Shown: positions 1 to 6,759 of the stretch, piece by piece | Position numbering within the stretch: the first letter of the stretch is position 1 | How the letters are laid out: each line of letters starts with the position of its first letter | From: Prevotellaceae bacterium | Lineage (GTDB): Bacteria > Bacteroidota > Bacteroidia > Bacteroidales > UBA932 | Direction: 5' to 3' | Length of the DNA stretch: 7,658 nucleotides | Assembly: GCA_031278135.1 (NCBI GenBank) | Contig: JAITKY010000136.1 | Span: 1 to 7,658 of the forward strand | Notes under the pieces: generated by a model | The model's input: the letters and a program-made list of their open reading frames with translations, nothing else | What the model was told of the DNA's origin: nothing | Database searches by the model: none | Made by a program: the position numbers and the translations under genes

Positions 1-128
1 CCATTTTCCCCGCTAAACAGCTCTTGAACATAAGTGTATGTGATTTTTTCGCCTTTTGATACTCGCTTTTTTATTGTTATTTTACTGTTGCTTCGCTGAA
101 AGCTGCAATGTGGGGTAACGATTTTGGT
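1..128 (-). pseudogene. possible gene fragment running off the left edge
   Basis: On the minus strand this frame stays open for 42 codons from an in-frame TGA (129-131) to the window edge. The reading is lysine- and tyrosine-rich and protein-like near its end (for example KRVSKGEKITYTYVQELF). I see no ATG, GTG or TTG in this frame, so it is either an old fragment that lost its start, a gene using a rare start, or chance. An open run of 42 codons is not by itself significant. I do not recognise the family; a transposase or recombinase N-terminus is only a loose impression. Confidence 0.2.
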
Positions 129-350
129 TCATTTGGGATCGTTCCCATTTCGTTTGAAACTGTCTTAAGAAACGAAATTGTCGTCTGTTTGAACGAACCA
201 ATGCGATCCGGCTCTGTTTACAATCTTTGCGAGGTCGGATAAAAGTGTGTTTCGTTATGTCTGCATAACGATTTGGGACAGTTTCATCGCAACAGTTTGA
301 AATGCTTCCCTTTTTTATAAGTCTGCATTCAGGAGAAGAAACTTAGATTT
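129..350. other. non-coding region downstream of recN with short repeats
   Basis: No credible gene is visible. The stretch carries several short repeats: TGAAACTGTC at 155-164 has its exact reverse complement at 277-286; TGGGA/TCCCA form a small hairpin at 134-147; GTTTGAA occurs at 152, 187 and 295; GTCTGCAT occurs at 259 and 321. This could be decayed mobile-element or gene debris, or the 3' end of the recN transcript. No function can be assigned. Confidence 0.4.
252..271 (-). terminator. hairpin downstream of recN, possible terminator
   Basis: A perfect 8-bp stem (TCGTTATG / CATAACGA) closes a 4-base loop, about 80 bases past the recN stop. Read on the minus strand it is followed by AACACACTTTTAT, which is only weakly U-rich and not a classic U tract. 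It is the strongest candidate for the end of the dnaN-recN transcript, but it could equally be an RNA-stabilising hairpin or a protein-binding palindrome. Confidence 0.4.
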
Positions 351-2006
351 TCACGATAATAGCGATTTGGCGTTTTCGATTGCAGCAGGAGTGAGTTTTG
401 CACCGCTCAACATGCGGGCGATTTCTTCCGTACGTTCATTTTTCGAGAGCCTGCGGATACGTGTATGCGTTCTTTCTTCCGTATCTTCTTTATATACGAA
501 ATAATGCAATTTTCCTCTGGCTGCTATTTGCGGCAAGTGCGTAATGGTTATCACCTGCATTTTGTTTCCCAGCGACTGCATGATGCCTGCCATTTTATCG
601 GCGATCTCTCCCGAAACGCCGGCATCTATCTCATCGAAAATAATTGTTGGAAGCGCTACAAATCCAGCTATTATGGATTTTATGCAAAGCATCAGCCGAG
701 AGATTTCACCACCCGAAGCGGTTTGAGCAACAGGCTTCAATTCTTCGTTTTTATTTGCTGAAAACAAGAAGTTTATATCATCCAGGCCGGTGATAGAGGG
801 TTTTTCTTTTTCCGAAAAAGAAATTTCAAAACGGGTATTTGTTATGCCAAGTGCAACCATTAATCCAACTGTTTCTTTTTCAATACTCCTGACTGCTTTT
901 TTTCGCAATTGCGTCAGTTCGGTTGCCTGTTTTATCAAAACCTCCCATAATTCCTGTTGCTGCTTTTTTAATTTTTCGATTTCTTCGTCAAAAGATTCGA
1001 TTGAACGCAGTTTTTTGGCAAATGCATTACATTTCTCAATCAATTCTTCAACCGTCGAAACTTTATGCTTTTGCTGCATCAAATATATGGTACTCAAACG
1101 TTCATTGACGACGTTTAAACGTTCCGGATCATATTCGATTTCGTCTTTCTGCAAGTTTGCTTCGGAGGCGATGTCGTTCAATTCGATATAAGCGGATTTC
1201 AGTCTGTCACGATAATCTTCGGCTTTTGAAAAACAGGGAATTATATATTCAATAGACGTTATTGTTTCTTTTAATTTGCTTAAAACCGAACCATCCTCTC
1301 CGTTTAACAGTGCGGCAAGTTTATACAACACAAGTTTAATATCTTCGGAGTGTGTCAATAATTCGAGTTCTCTCTCCAATTCAGCCTGTTCGCCTGCCTG
1401 CAATTTGATGGCGCTCAGTTCTTCATGTTGAAAACGAATAAAATCCTCTTCCTGCCTTGAAATTGCCGATTTTTTAATCAATTCGTTAATTTCTTCATTT
1501 ACGGAAGAATATTTGCGGAAAATATTTTTATATTCTGAAAGATTTTTTTGCAATTGTGCAATCAAATCAACTGCATTCAATTGAAATTGAGTGTCGGCAA
1601 GTAAAAGGTTTTGATGTTGAGAATGAATATCTATCAATTTGTTTCCGAGCGTTTTGATTAATGAAAGTTGTACCGGAGTATCATTGATAAAGGCTCTTGA
1701 TTTGCCCGAAGAATATAGTTCTCTGCGCAAAAGACATTCCACAGGGTTGTATTCCAAATCGTTTTCCTCAAAATAATCTTTCAAATGATAGGCTGAAATA
1801 TCAAAAACGGCTTCGATGATACATTTTTCTTTCCCTGATTGAATACTTTTACTGTCGGCACGTTCACCGAGCACTAACGATAGAGCGCCGAGTATCACGG
1901 ATTTACCAGCACCTGTTTCACCCGTTATAACGGAAAAACCGTCTTCAAAACCGATATCCGCTTCGTCAATCAGTACAAAATTTCTAATATTTAACAATTT
2001 AAGCAT
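351..2006 (-). CDS. recN: DNA repair protein RecN
   Basis: RecN is an SMC-like cytoplasmic ATPase that acts early in recombinational repair of double-strand breaks. The 551 residues match the usual length of about 550. The N-terminal head carries the Walker A motif GETGAGKS (29-36) after an LLNIRNFVLIDEADIGF-type opening. The middle, roughly 155-390, is charged and rich in E, K, L and Q, as expected for the two coiled-coil arms around the central region. The C-terminal head has the ABC signature ASGGE (430-434), Walker B TIIFDE (454-459) with the following D-loop region, and the switch histidine in THLPQIAA (H490). All motifs needed for ATP hydrolysis are present, so it should be functional. 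The ATG is 6 bases after the stop of the PorD-like gene, so translation is probably coupled; no Shine-Dalgarno is visible. It is the last gene of the cluster. Confidence 0.97.
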   Translation of the reverse strand: MLKLLNIRNFVLIDEADIGFEDGFSVITGETGAGKSVILGALSLVLGERADSKSIQSGKEKCIIEAVFDISAYHLKDYFEENDLEYNPVECLLRRELYSSGKSRAFINDTPVQLSLIKTLGNKLIDIHSQHQNLLLADTQFQLNAVDLIAQLQKNLSEYKNIFRKYSSVNEEINELIKKSAISRQEEDFIRFQHEELSAIKLQAGEQAELERELELLTHSEDIKLVLYKLAALLNGEDGSVLSKLKETITSIEYIIPCFSKAEDYRDRLKSAYIELNDIASEANLQKDEIEYDPERLNVVNERLSTIYLMQQKHKVSTVEELIEKCNAFAKKLRSIESFDEEIEKLKKQQQELWEVLIKQATELTQLRKKAVRSIEKETVGLMVALGITNTRFEISFSEKEKPSITGLDDINFLFSANKNEELKPVAQTASGGEISRLMLCIKSIIAGFVALPTIIFDEIDAGVSGEIADKMAGIMQSLGNKMQVITITHLPQIAARGKLHYFVYKEDTEERTHTRIRRLSKNERTEEIARMLSGAKLTPAAIENAKSLLS

Positions 2007-2012
2007 GAAGAT

Positions 2013-2915
2013 TCATCTTTTTAGATTTTCGAAACGGGAAGTTGCTGCGGGGAAGAGGTGAGAGAACAGTTTGTATTCTTCTTCCTTTTCCTGCATCGTC
2101 GCTTTCGAGAGGATTACAACCGTCTCATCCAGTTTACAGTCCTGAAACAATTGAAGCAAAACCGAGTTGGGTTTTGCATCTTTCAGCGTTTTCAAATTGG
2201 GAAGCGCCGCTATGATGTTGGCACGCCCTCTATCTGCATTGGCTGCCATTTCGTCAAGCCCTTTTCTGTGATAATTGTACCAAAAAGTATGAAATATATC
2301 GCCTTGATTTTCAGTCAGCGCTGTTGCAAGCGCATGACGGTTTTTATTATTAGTGAACGGTTTCCAGCCGTTCCATGAAGGCGCTGATTGAGCAAGGGTT
2401 ACGATTTGCATTGCCTGTTGGAAAAACTCTTTGCCGCCTCCGGGTGAAAAACTGTCGAAATCGAATCCAAGGATCATGTAAATATAATAAATGATGGTAG
2501 CGGTTAAGTTGTTGTTCAGCATGTTTTCGGTGTATTCAAGCGGCGCAAATTCGGTGTATTCAAAGTCAAATTCGATATCGCGAAAATTAAAAATCGTTGT
2601 CGTATAAGTTGAATTGTAGACCGGACGTCGCGCCTGAATTTGAATTTCACAACTGAAAAGATTGTTTTCCATTTTATTAACAATAATAGTAAAATTACAG
2701 TCAATACGCTCATTTTGCGCAAAAGTTGCCGAAGTCCATTTTCTTGTATTGACAAATTCCGTTAAATCTGTTTGTAAAGTATTGAAAACTTGCTTATTTG
2801 CTCCCTGAATCTTGTCGCTGTTAATTGTTAGAACAGCGTTAAGTTCCTGTGAACTTGCAGACGTAAACAGGGAAAACGTCAACAGTGCAATGTAAATGAT
2901 TCTTTTTATACCCAT
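2013..2915 (-). CDS. porD: DUF4835 family secreted protein, PorD-like (type IX secretion)
   Basis: A 300-residue exported protein. It begins with a lysine/arginine-tipped hydrophobic signal peptide (about 1-22, likely cut near SASS|QE), with no lipobox cysteine. The mature part opens with ELNAVLTINSDKIQGANKQV and has aromatic-rich stretches around 95-135 and a conserved-looking core near YYIYMILGFDFDSFSPGGG, as I remember from the DUF4835 family (about 290-305 residues, Bacteroidetes only). This family is annotated as type IX secretion protein PorD in some databases; that link is recalled, not shown by the sequence, and its molecular role is unclear. Location is probably periplasm or outer-membrane associated. 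Its start codon lies inside the end of coaBC (10-base overlap) and recN follows 6 bases after its stop, so it is firmly embedded in the operon. Family assignment is strong; the name porD is less certain. Confidence 0.85.
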   Translation of the reverse strand: MGIKRIIYIALLTFSLFTSASSQELNAVLTINSDKIQGANKQVFNTLQTDLTEFVNTRKWTSATFAQNERIDCNFTIIVNKMENNLFSCEIQIQARRPVYNSTYTTTIFNFRDIEFDFEYTEFAPLEYTENMLNNNLTATIIYYIYMILGFDFDSFSPGGGKEFFQQAMQIVTLAQSAPSWNGWKPFTNNKNRHALATALTENQGDIFHTFWYNYHRKGLDEMAANADRGRANIIAALPNLKTLKDAKPNSVLLQLFQDCKLDETVVILSKATMQEKEEEYKLFSHLFPAATSRFENLKR

Positions 2916-4114
2916 ATAATTTTCATATTTATCAAATAATCAACTATGTCATCAGATATTTCGGTTTTTGATTTCAAGGGGACTGCAACTTTGTTTCCAT
3001 GTTTGTCTATCAACATAACTTTGTTGGTATCGACGCCAAAGCCGGTGCCTTTTTCGGCAAGCGAATTGAGAACTATTAAATCCAGGTTCTTTCGTTTCAA
3101 TTTCTCTTTTGCGTTTGCAATATCGTCTTTTGTTTCCAAAGCAAAACCTGCAAGTATCTGGTCGGGTTGCTTCATTTCACCGAGTTTAGCCGCTATGTCT
3201 CTGTTATTTACTAATCTTATCGTCATTGCCACGTTATTTTCCCTTTTAATCTTTTCAGCAATCTTGTTTTCCGGCTTGTAATCAGCTACCGCAGCACATA
3301 AAACGGCGTAATTGCTTTTCGGAAAATGCTTTACGGCGGCTTCGTACATCTCGTCTGCCGATTCCACATCAATACGTTTTATCCTGGTATTTTGCGTTTT
3401 CAAAGAAACCGGACCTGTAATCATCGTAACATCTGCTCCTCTTTTTGCAAAAGCCTCCGCCAGCGCAAAACCCATCTTGCCTGATGAATAATTACCTATA
3501 AAACGTACAGGATCGATTTTTTCGTATGTAGGACCGGCTGTGATCAATACTTTTTTCCCGCAAAGAATCCCGTTTATAGAAAAAAACTGCCTTAAAATAT
3601 TTACAATATCAGTCGGTTCTGACATTCTGCCTTTCCCTTCGAGGCCGCTTGCCAGTTCACCCGTTTCAGGTTCAATAATAGTATTTCCGAAAGAACGAAG
3701 TTTGTCGAGATTTTGCTGTGTCGCCTGGTGAGCAAACATATCAAGATCCATTGCCGGAGCTATGAAAACGGGCGCTTTGCACGATAAATAAGTTGTAATA
3801 AGCATATTATCAGCTATTCCGTTAGCCATTTTACCTATTGTAGAAGCCGTAGCGGGTGCAATCAGCATGGCGTCAGCCCAAAGTCCCAAATCAACATGGC
3901 TGTTCCACATACCGTCGCGGTTTGAAAAAAACTCGCTTATGACAGGTTTACGGCTTAGTGTAGCCAGGGTTAAAGGCGTTATAAATTCTTTGGCGAAAGG
4001 CGTCATGACAACCTGTACTTCAGCGCCTTCCTTTATAAGCGCCCTGACAAGAAAAACTGTTTTACAGGCTGCAATACTGCCTGTAACGCCGAAAATTATT
4101 CTTTTTCCGTTCAT
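2906..4114 (-). CDS. coaBC: bifunctional phosphopantothenoylcysteine decarboxylase / phosphopantothenate-cysteine ligase
   Basis: CoaBC catalyses two consecutive steps of coenzyme A synthesis: CoaB joins 4'-phosphopantothenate to cysteine using CTP, and CoaC, an FMN flavoprotein, decarboxylates the product to 4'-phosphopantetheine. The 402 residues fit the family (about 400). The CoaC half (about 1-180) shows the flavin-binding opening GVTGSIAACK, the active-site histidine in SHVDLGLWAD (H73), APATASTIGKMANGIADN, and the substrate clamp motif APAMDLDMF. The CoaB half (about 186-402) shows LITAGPTYEKIDPVRFIGN, NYSSGKMG (Asn208), AAVADYKPE and the KIKR lysines near 288. At the position of the usual CoaC catalytic Cys (ACGD...GRM in E. 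coli) there is Ser156 (ASGLEGKGRM). I chose the ATG at 4114; a TTG at 4123 would add three residues, but family members begin close to this ATG. It overlaps the next gene by 10 bases. Confidence 0.95.
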   Translation of the reverse strand: MNGKRIIFGVTGSIAACKTVFLVRALIKEGAEVQVVMTPFAKEFITPLTLATLSRKPVISEFFSNRDGMWNSHVDLGLWADAMLIAPATASTIGKMANGIADNMLITTYLSCKAPVFIAPAMDLDMFAHQATQQNLDKLRSFGNTIIEPETGELASGLEGKGRMSEPTDIVNILRQFFSINGILCGKKVLITAGPTYEKIDPVRFIGNYSSGKMGFALAEAFAKRGADVTMITGPVSLKTQNTRIKRIDVESADEMYEAAVKHFPKSNYAVLCAAVADYKPENKIAEKIKRENNVAMTIRLVNNRDIAAKLGEMKQPDQILAGFALETKDDIANAKEKLKRKNLDLIVLNSLAEKGTGFGVDTNKVMLIDKHGNKVAVPLKSKTEISDDIVDYLINMKIIWV

Positions 4115-4154
4115 AACTTTCAATTTTTAACAAGGAGAAATCCATCCTCTGTTT

Positions 4155-4916
4155 TCAGATCATTCTCAGTCGTATTTCCGTCAGTTTCTGTTTTGTATCA
4201 AGCGTAAATTCTCCTTGCATTATCCAGCTGTAATATCCCGGATCTCTGTTAAGTACATCTTTTACTAATTTACCTTTATATTTGCCGAAATTAATTACTT
4301 CTTCACCTTTGTCATTGTAAATCATCCGTCCTGCGAAATCGACATTGTTCGTAAAGCTCGAAAAGGCAGCCAGTTTATCAATATCGTTTTCAAGTTCCGG
4401 ATAGTTGTCTAGCTGTGCCATCAGCACTTCGTAGGTAGCGCGGGCATCGGCTTCGGCGCTGTGCGCCTGGGTCAAATCCTTTCCGCAGTAATGTTTGTAA
4501 GCTGCAATCAAATTTCGAGGTTCCATTTTATGATAAATCGTTTGCACATCAACAAATTTGCGTTTGCTCAAATCAATGCTTATTCCGGCGCGAAGAAATT
4601 CTTCTGCCAGCAGAGGGATGTCGAAACGGTTGGAATTGAAACCGGCCAAATCACAGCCTTCTATCTGTATGGCTAACGACTTGGCTATTTCCTTGAAAGT
4701 CGGGCAATCTTTAACGTCCTCATCTGTAATTCCGTGTATGGCAATAGCTTGTTCGGGTATGTGCATTTGAGGATTGAGACGGCGAGTTTTTGTTTCTTCC
4801 CTGCCATTGAGAAAAATTTTCAGATATGAAATCTCTACGATTCTGTCTGTTGATATACTAATTCCTGTCGTTTCAAGATCAAAAAATACAAGCGGATTTT
4901 TCAGATTTAATTTCAT
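4155..4916 (-). CDS. DnaQ-like DEDDh 3'-5' exonuclease with ExoX-type C-terminus
   Basis: A 253-residue cytoplasmic nuclease that removes nucleotides from 3' ends using two metal ions. The N-terminal domain (about 7-170) has the full DEDDh set: FFDLETTG (Asp13, Glu15), GFNSNRFDIPLL (Asp99), and HSAEADARATYEVL (His152, Asp157). After a linker, the C-terminal part (about 207-245) has INFGKYKGK, DPGYYSWI and a following helix, the short domain seen at the end of ExoX-like and DUF3820-type proteins. It is therefore not a plain polymerase III epsilon subunit, which would carry a polymerase-binding tail. Placed 11 bases after dnaN and 40 bases before coaBC, it may act in replication-linked proofreading or repair, but the position alone does not prove this. 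No Shine-Dalgarno is visible before the ATG. Confidence 0.92.
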   Translation of the reverse strand: MKLNLKNPLVFFDLETTGISISTDRIVEISYLKIFLNGREETKTRRLNPQMHIPEQAIAIHGITDEDVKDCPTFKEIAKSLAIQIEGCDLAGFNSNRFDIPLLAEEFLRAGISIDLSKRKFVDVQTIYHKMEPRNLIAAYKHYCGKDLTQAHSAEADARATYEVLMAQLDNYPELENDIDKLAAFSSFTNNVDFAGRMIYNDKGEEVINFGKYKGKLVKDVLNRDPGYYSWIMQGEFTLDTKQKLTEIRLRMI

Positions 4917-4927
4917 TTTTATTGAAA

Positions 4928-6052
4928 CTAATCGTTTAACATCATTGGCATCAGCAACATCAAGTCGTCTTCGTTCTCTTCATTGACGGCCGGAACAATT
5001 ACGCCTGCACGTGATGAATCGGCTATCTGGAAATCAACACTTCCAGTTGTCATATTTGATAAAATATCAATCAGGAAAGACGATTTGAAACCAATACTTA
5101 AAGGTGTAGATGTATATTGACAGTTAATGGTCTCGTCTGCCGAAGTTGAAAAATCCAAATCTTGGGCTGAAATAATCAATGCGTTATCTGCAACTTCAAT
5201 TTTTATCAGTCCGCTTGATTCGCTTGTAAAGATGGAAACACGTTTCAAAGCCGTCAGAAATGCCAGACGGTCGATAGTTACAATGTTTGGGTTATCTGTG
5301 GGAATTACTGCTTCGTAGTTGGGATAGACGCCTTCGATGAGTCTGCAAATCATTTCAAATGTTGCGGTTTTGAAATATACGTTATTTGCATCAAATTCAA
5401 TCGCAACGATGTCATTGTTTTTTAACAGCAACGATTTCAGCAGGTTAATCGGCTTTTTAGGCAAAATAAGAGATGCCGTGATTCCTGAAACAATTGATTT
5501 ATTGCGCAAACGCACAAGTTTATGACCGTCGGAAGCGACAAATGTAAGGTTTTCCGGCTGAACATCAATATATATACCTGCCATAACGGGACGAAATTCG
5601 TCTTCGGCTGCTGCAAATATGGCTCTCGACAGTCCGCCCAACAATACATTCGATTCGACGGAGATTTTCTTTGCGTCCGGACTTATGGGTTTCTGTTGCG
5701 GATAAGTATCGCCGCTTTGACCCGGAATGTTGAATTTGCCGTTTGCATATTTCACCGTTATGGCTAAATTATCGTCGTTTATTTCAAAATTGAGCGGCTG
5801 ATCGGGAAGCTCTTTCAATGGTTCCAGCAATCTTTTTGCTTCGATGGCTATCAGCCCGTTTCCCGCCGCATTGATTACGTGAACGGATGATACAAGTCTG
5901 ATTTCCAGGTCTGATGCTGTAATGATTAATTTTTCTCCTTCCAAATTAAACAGGAAACTGTCTAAAATAGGCAACGTGCTCTTTGAACTTATGACTTTAC
6001 TGATCGAATGTAAAGTGTTTAATAGTGACAAACTTGATACATTAAATTTCAT
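4928..6052 (-). CDS. dnaN: DNA polymerase III beta subunit (sliding clamp)
   Basis: DnaN forms a ring-shaped dimer around DNA that tethers the replicative polymerase and many repair proteins. The 374 residues match the family (E. coli 366). The start MKFNVSSLSLLNTLHSISKV, then STLPILDSFLF and ASDLEIRL, are typical of clamp domain 1 (about 1-120). Domain 2 (about 125-245) includes AIFAAAEDEFRPVMAGIYI and ASDGHKLVR. Domain 3 (about 250-374) includes FPxYE-like VYPNYEAVIPTDNP and ends with LMLLMPMML, the conserved C-terminal strand next to the peptide-binding pocket. It is the first gene of the cluster, with a candidate promoter about 55 bases upstream. It is not next to dnaA in this window, which is normal for Bacteroidetes. 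Confidence 0.98.
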   Translation of the reverse strand: MKFNVSSLSLLNTLHSISKVISSKSTLPILDSFLFNLEGEKLIITASDLEIRLVSSVHVINAAGNGLIAIEAKRLLEPLKELPDQPLNFEINDDNLAITVKYANGKFNIPGQSGDTYPQQKPISPDAKKISVESNVLLGGLSRAIFAAAEDEFRPVMAGIYIDVQPENLTFVASDGHKLVRLRNKSIVSGITASLILPKKPINLLKSLLLKNNDIVAIEFDANNVYFKTATFEMICRLIEGVYPNYEAVIPTDNPNIVTIDRLAFLTALKRVSIFTSESSGLIKIEVADNALIISAQDLDFSTSADETINCQYTSTPLSIGFKSSFLIDILSNMTTGSVDFQIADSSRAGVIVPAVNEENEDDLMLLMPMMLND

Positions 6053-6106
6053 TTTACTTATAGTTTTTTATTTAGTTAATATTGTCGTATTTTTTTTAAT
6101 GAAGGA

Positions 6107-6137
6107 CAAAAATAATGTTTTTTTTTGAAATAACACA
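6107..6137 (-). promoter_or_regulatory. candidate dnaN operon promoter, Bacteroidetes type
   Basis: On the minus strand TATTTTTG (6107-6114) fits the TAnnTTTG -7 element. Nineteen bases upstream, TGTG (6134-6137) matches TTTG at three of four positions. The -7 box lies about 55 bases before the dnaN ATG and is followed by an A-rich leader. The match is weaker than the two promoters further right, and AT-rich sequence makes chance hits likely. Confidence 0.45.
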
Positions 6138-6165
6138 TTTTTCCGTAAAAATATATAAAATGTGT
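6133..6165. repeat. perfect 9-bp inverted repeat upstream of dnaN
   Basis: ACACATTTT (6133-6141) and AAAATGTGT (6157-6165) are exact reverse complements separated by 15 bases. One arm covers the candidate -33 element of the dnaN promoter, which is what an operator would do. It could also form a weak A/U-rich RNA hairpin. No known binding site is recognised. Confidence 0.5.
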
Positions 6166-6180
6166 AAGAGATCAATTTTT

Positions 6181-6300
6181 TCATCTATATTCTTTCAGCA
6201 AAGTTCCATAGTATTTCTTAAATGCTTTTGAGAAACAGAAATAGATGCTGAGTCCTGTCTTTTCGGCTATTTCGAGAAATGTTTTTTTGCTGTTATCATT
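6181..6300 (-). pseudogene. C-terminal remnant of an AraC-family transcription regulator
   Basis: Read on the minus strand, codons from about 6300 to the TGA at 6181-6183 give EIAEKTGLS, then FSKAFKKYYGT and a final KEYR before the stop. This aligns without gaps to the second helix-turn-helix and the end of AraC-type regulators (consensus like IAektGFss.syFsraFKKyyG.tPseYR), which are also the output domain of hybrid two-component systems common in Bacteroidetes. Only about 33-40 residues remain of the roughly 100-residue DNA-binding domain. There is no in-frame start nearby and the frame upstream does not look like AraC. The usual small and polar residues before the conserved Phe are replaced by IYFC, consistent with decay. 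It is most likely a dead relic, not a gene. Confidence 0.6.
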
Positions 6301-6464
6301 TCTGCGGTGCGATACCTGTTGTGCCGTTGAAAAATCATCATAGAACCACAGATACCGAAAGGTATGTATATGCCCTGCGTGGTCAGAAATACAAAGCGAT
6401 AACAGTGGCGTTGTCTGTGAATGAAAAAGTTATAGATATTTCCGGTTTGACACACGGATGGTGA
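6300..6464 (+). pseudogene. protein-like plus-strand fragment, possible IS transposase relic
   Basis: The plus frame ending at the TGA 6462-6464 reads GAIPVVPLKN, then RYVYALRGQKYKAITVA, then NEKVIDISGLTHGW and stop. The pattern of a Y.xRGxKY segment followed by a hydrophobic strand and KxIDIS loosely resembles the middle of IS5/DDE_Tnp_4-type transposases, where a motif such as YYSGKKKxHT precedes a VxxNxxGKIIDIS strand. The catalytic aspartate expected near GAID is Pro here. No complete domain or clear start exists (an ATG at 6279 opens the frame). The likeness is from memory and weak; chance is a real alternative. Confidence 0.25.
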
Positions 6465-6513
6465 AAATAAACATAAAATCAGGAAACAAAACAGGGGAAT
6501 TAGTAATTCAATA

Positions 6514-6546
6514 AGGATTCTCCGTTTTTTTTCGACGAAGAACCCT
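6514..6546 (-). terminator. imperfect hairpin after the DUF4295 gene, possible terminator
   Basis: AGGATTCTCCG (6514-6524) pairs with CGAAGAACCCT (6536-6546) at 9 of 11 positions around an 11-base loop. It starts about 33 bases past the DUF4295 stop on the minus strand. No U tract follows on that strand, so it is a poor intrinsic terminator; it may mark the 3' end of the transcript or be an unrelated element end. Confidence 0.3.
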
Positions 6547-6578
6547 GAAAATATGTAAAGGTTCGTATGTTAAAAAAT

Positions 6579-6734
6579 TTATTTATTGTTGAAATAATCT
6601 TTTACGGCGTCATTGGGAATCATCTCTTCCTGAAAAATATATGCTCCTGTTTTAGGCGACTTCACCATTTTGATTACTTTTGAATAAGTACGTCCTTCAC
6701 CTTTCTTGAATGTTGCGACCGCTTTTTTTGCCAT
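6579..6734 (-). CDS. DUF4295 family small protein
   Basis: A 51-residue basic protein beginning MAKKAVATFKKGEGRTYSKV and ending EEMIPNDAVKDYFNNK. This matches the DUF4295 family, which I know as a Bacteroidetes-specific small protein encoded directly after rpmG. Its function is unknown; the size, lysine content and constant company of bL28 and bL33 suggest ribosome association, which is inference. The start is well supported: GAGGAG on the coding strand (6744-6749) sits 9 bases before the ATG, an unusually good Shine-Dalgarno for this phylum. It follows rpmG by 25 bases and should be on the same transcript. Confidence 0.9.
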   Translation of the reverse strand: MAKKAVATFKKGEGRTYSKVIKMVKSPKTGAYIFQEEMIPNDAVKDYFNNK

Positions 6735-6743
6735 AGTTTAAAT

Positions 6744-6749
6744 CTCCTC
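6744..6749 (-). promoter_or_regulatory. Shine-Dalgarno site of the DUF4295 gene
   Basis: GAGGAG on the minus strand, 9 bases before the ATG. Most genes in this window have none, so this site fixes the start and hints at separate translation control. Confidence 0.65.
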
Positions 6750-6759
6750 TTTTTTTTAA

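Larger units (their letters stand above)
6053..6578. other. long region without an intact gene between dnaN and the DUF4295 gene
   Basis: This 526-base stretch separates the ribosomal-protein cluster from the dnaN operon, both on the minus strand. From right to left it holds an imperfect hairpin (6514-6546), a short plus-strand protein-like frame (6300-6464), the tail of an AraC-type regulator on the minus strand (6181-6300), and an inverted repeat plus a candidate promoter for dnaN (6107-6165). Opposed fragments of unrelated genes suggest a site of past insertion and decay. Confidence 0.6.

Noticed and set aside
465..1191. Plus-strand open frames of 60-133 codons opposite recN
   Set aside because: They lie wholly inside a gene with all RecN motifs, have no family likeness and no ribosome site; they are antisense shadows.
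2516..2755. 79-codon minus-strand frame inside the DUF4835 gene
   Set aside because: It is an alternative frame of a convincing exported protein and has no independent signal.
4112..4123. TTG start at 4123 for coaBC
   Set aside because: The ATG at 4114 is three codons later and fits the family N-terminus; TTG gives no better ribosome site.
6267..6455. Minus-strand 62-codon frame between dnaN and the DUF4295 gene
   Set aside because: Its translation resembles nothing I know, and it overlaps the AraC tail in a different frame, so it is probably chance.
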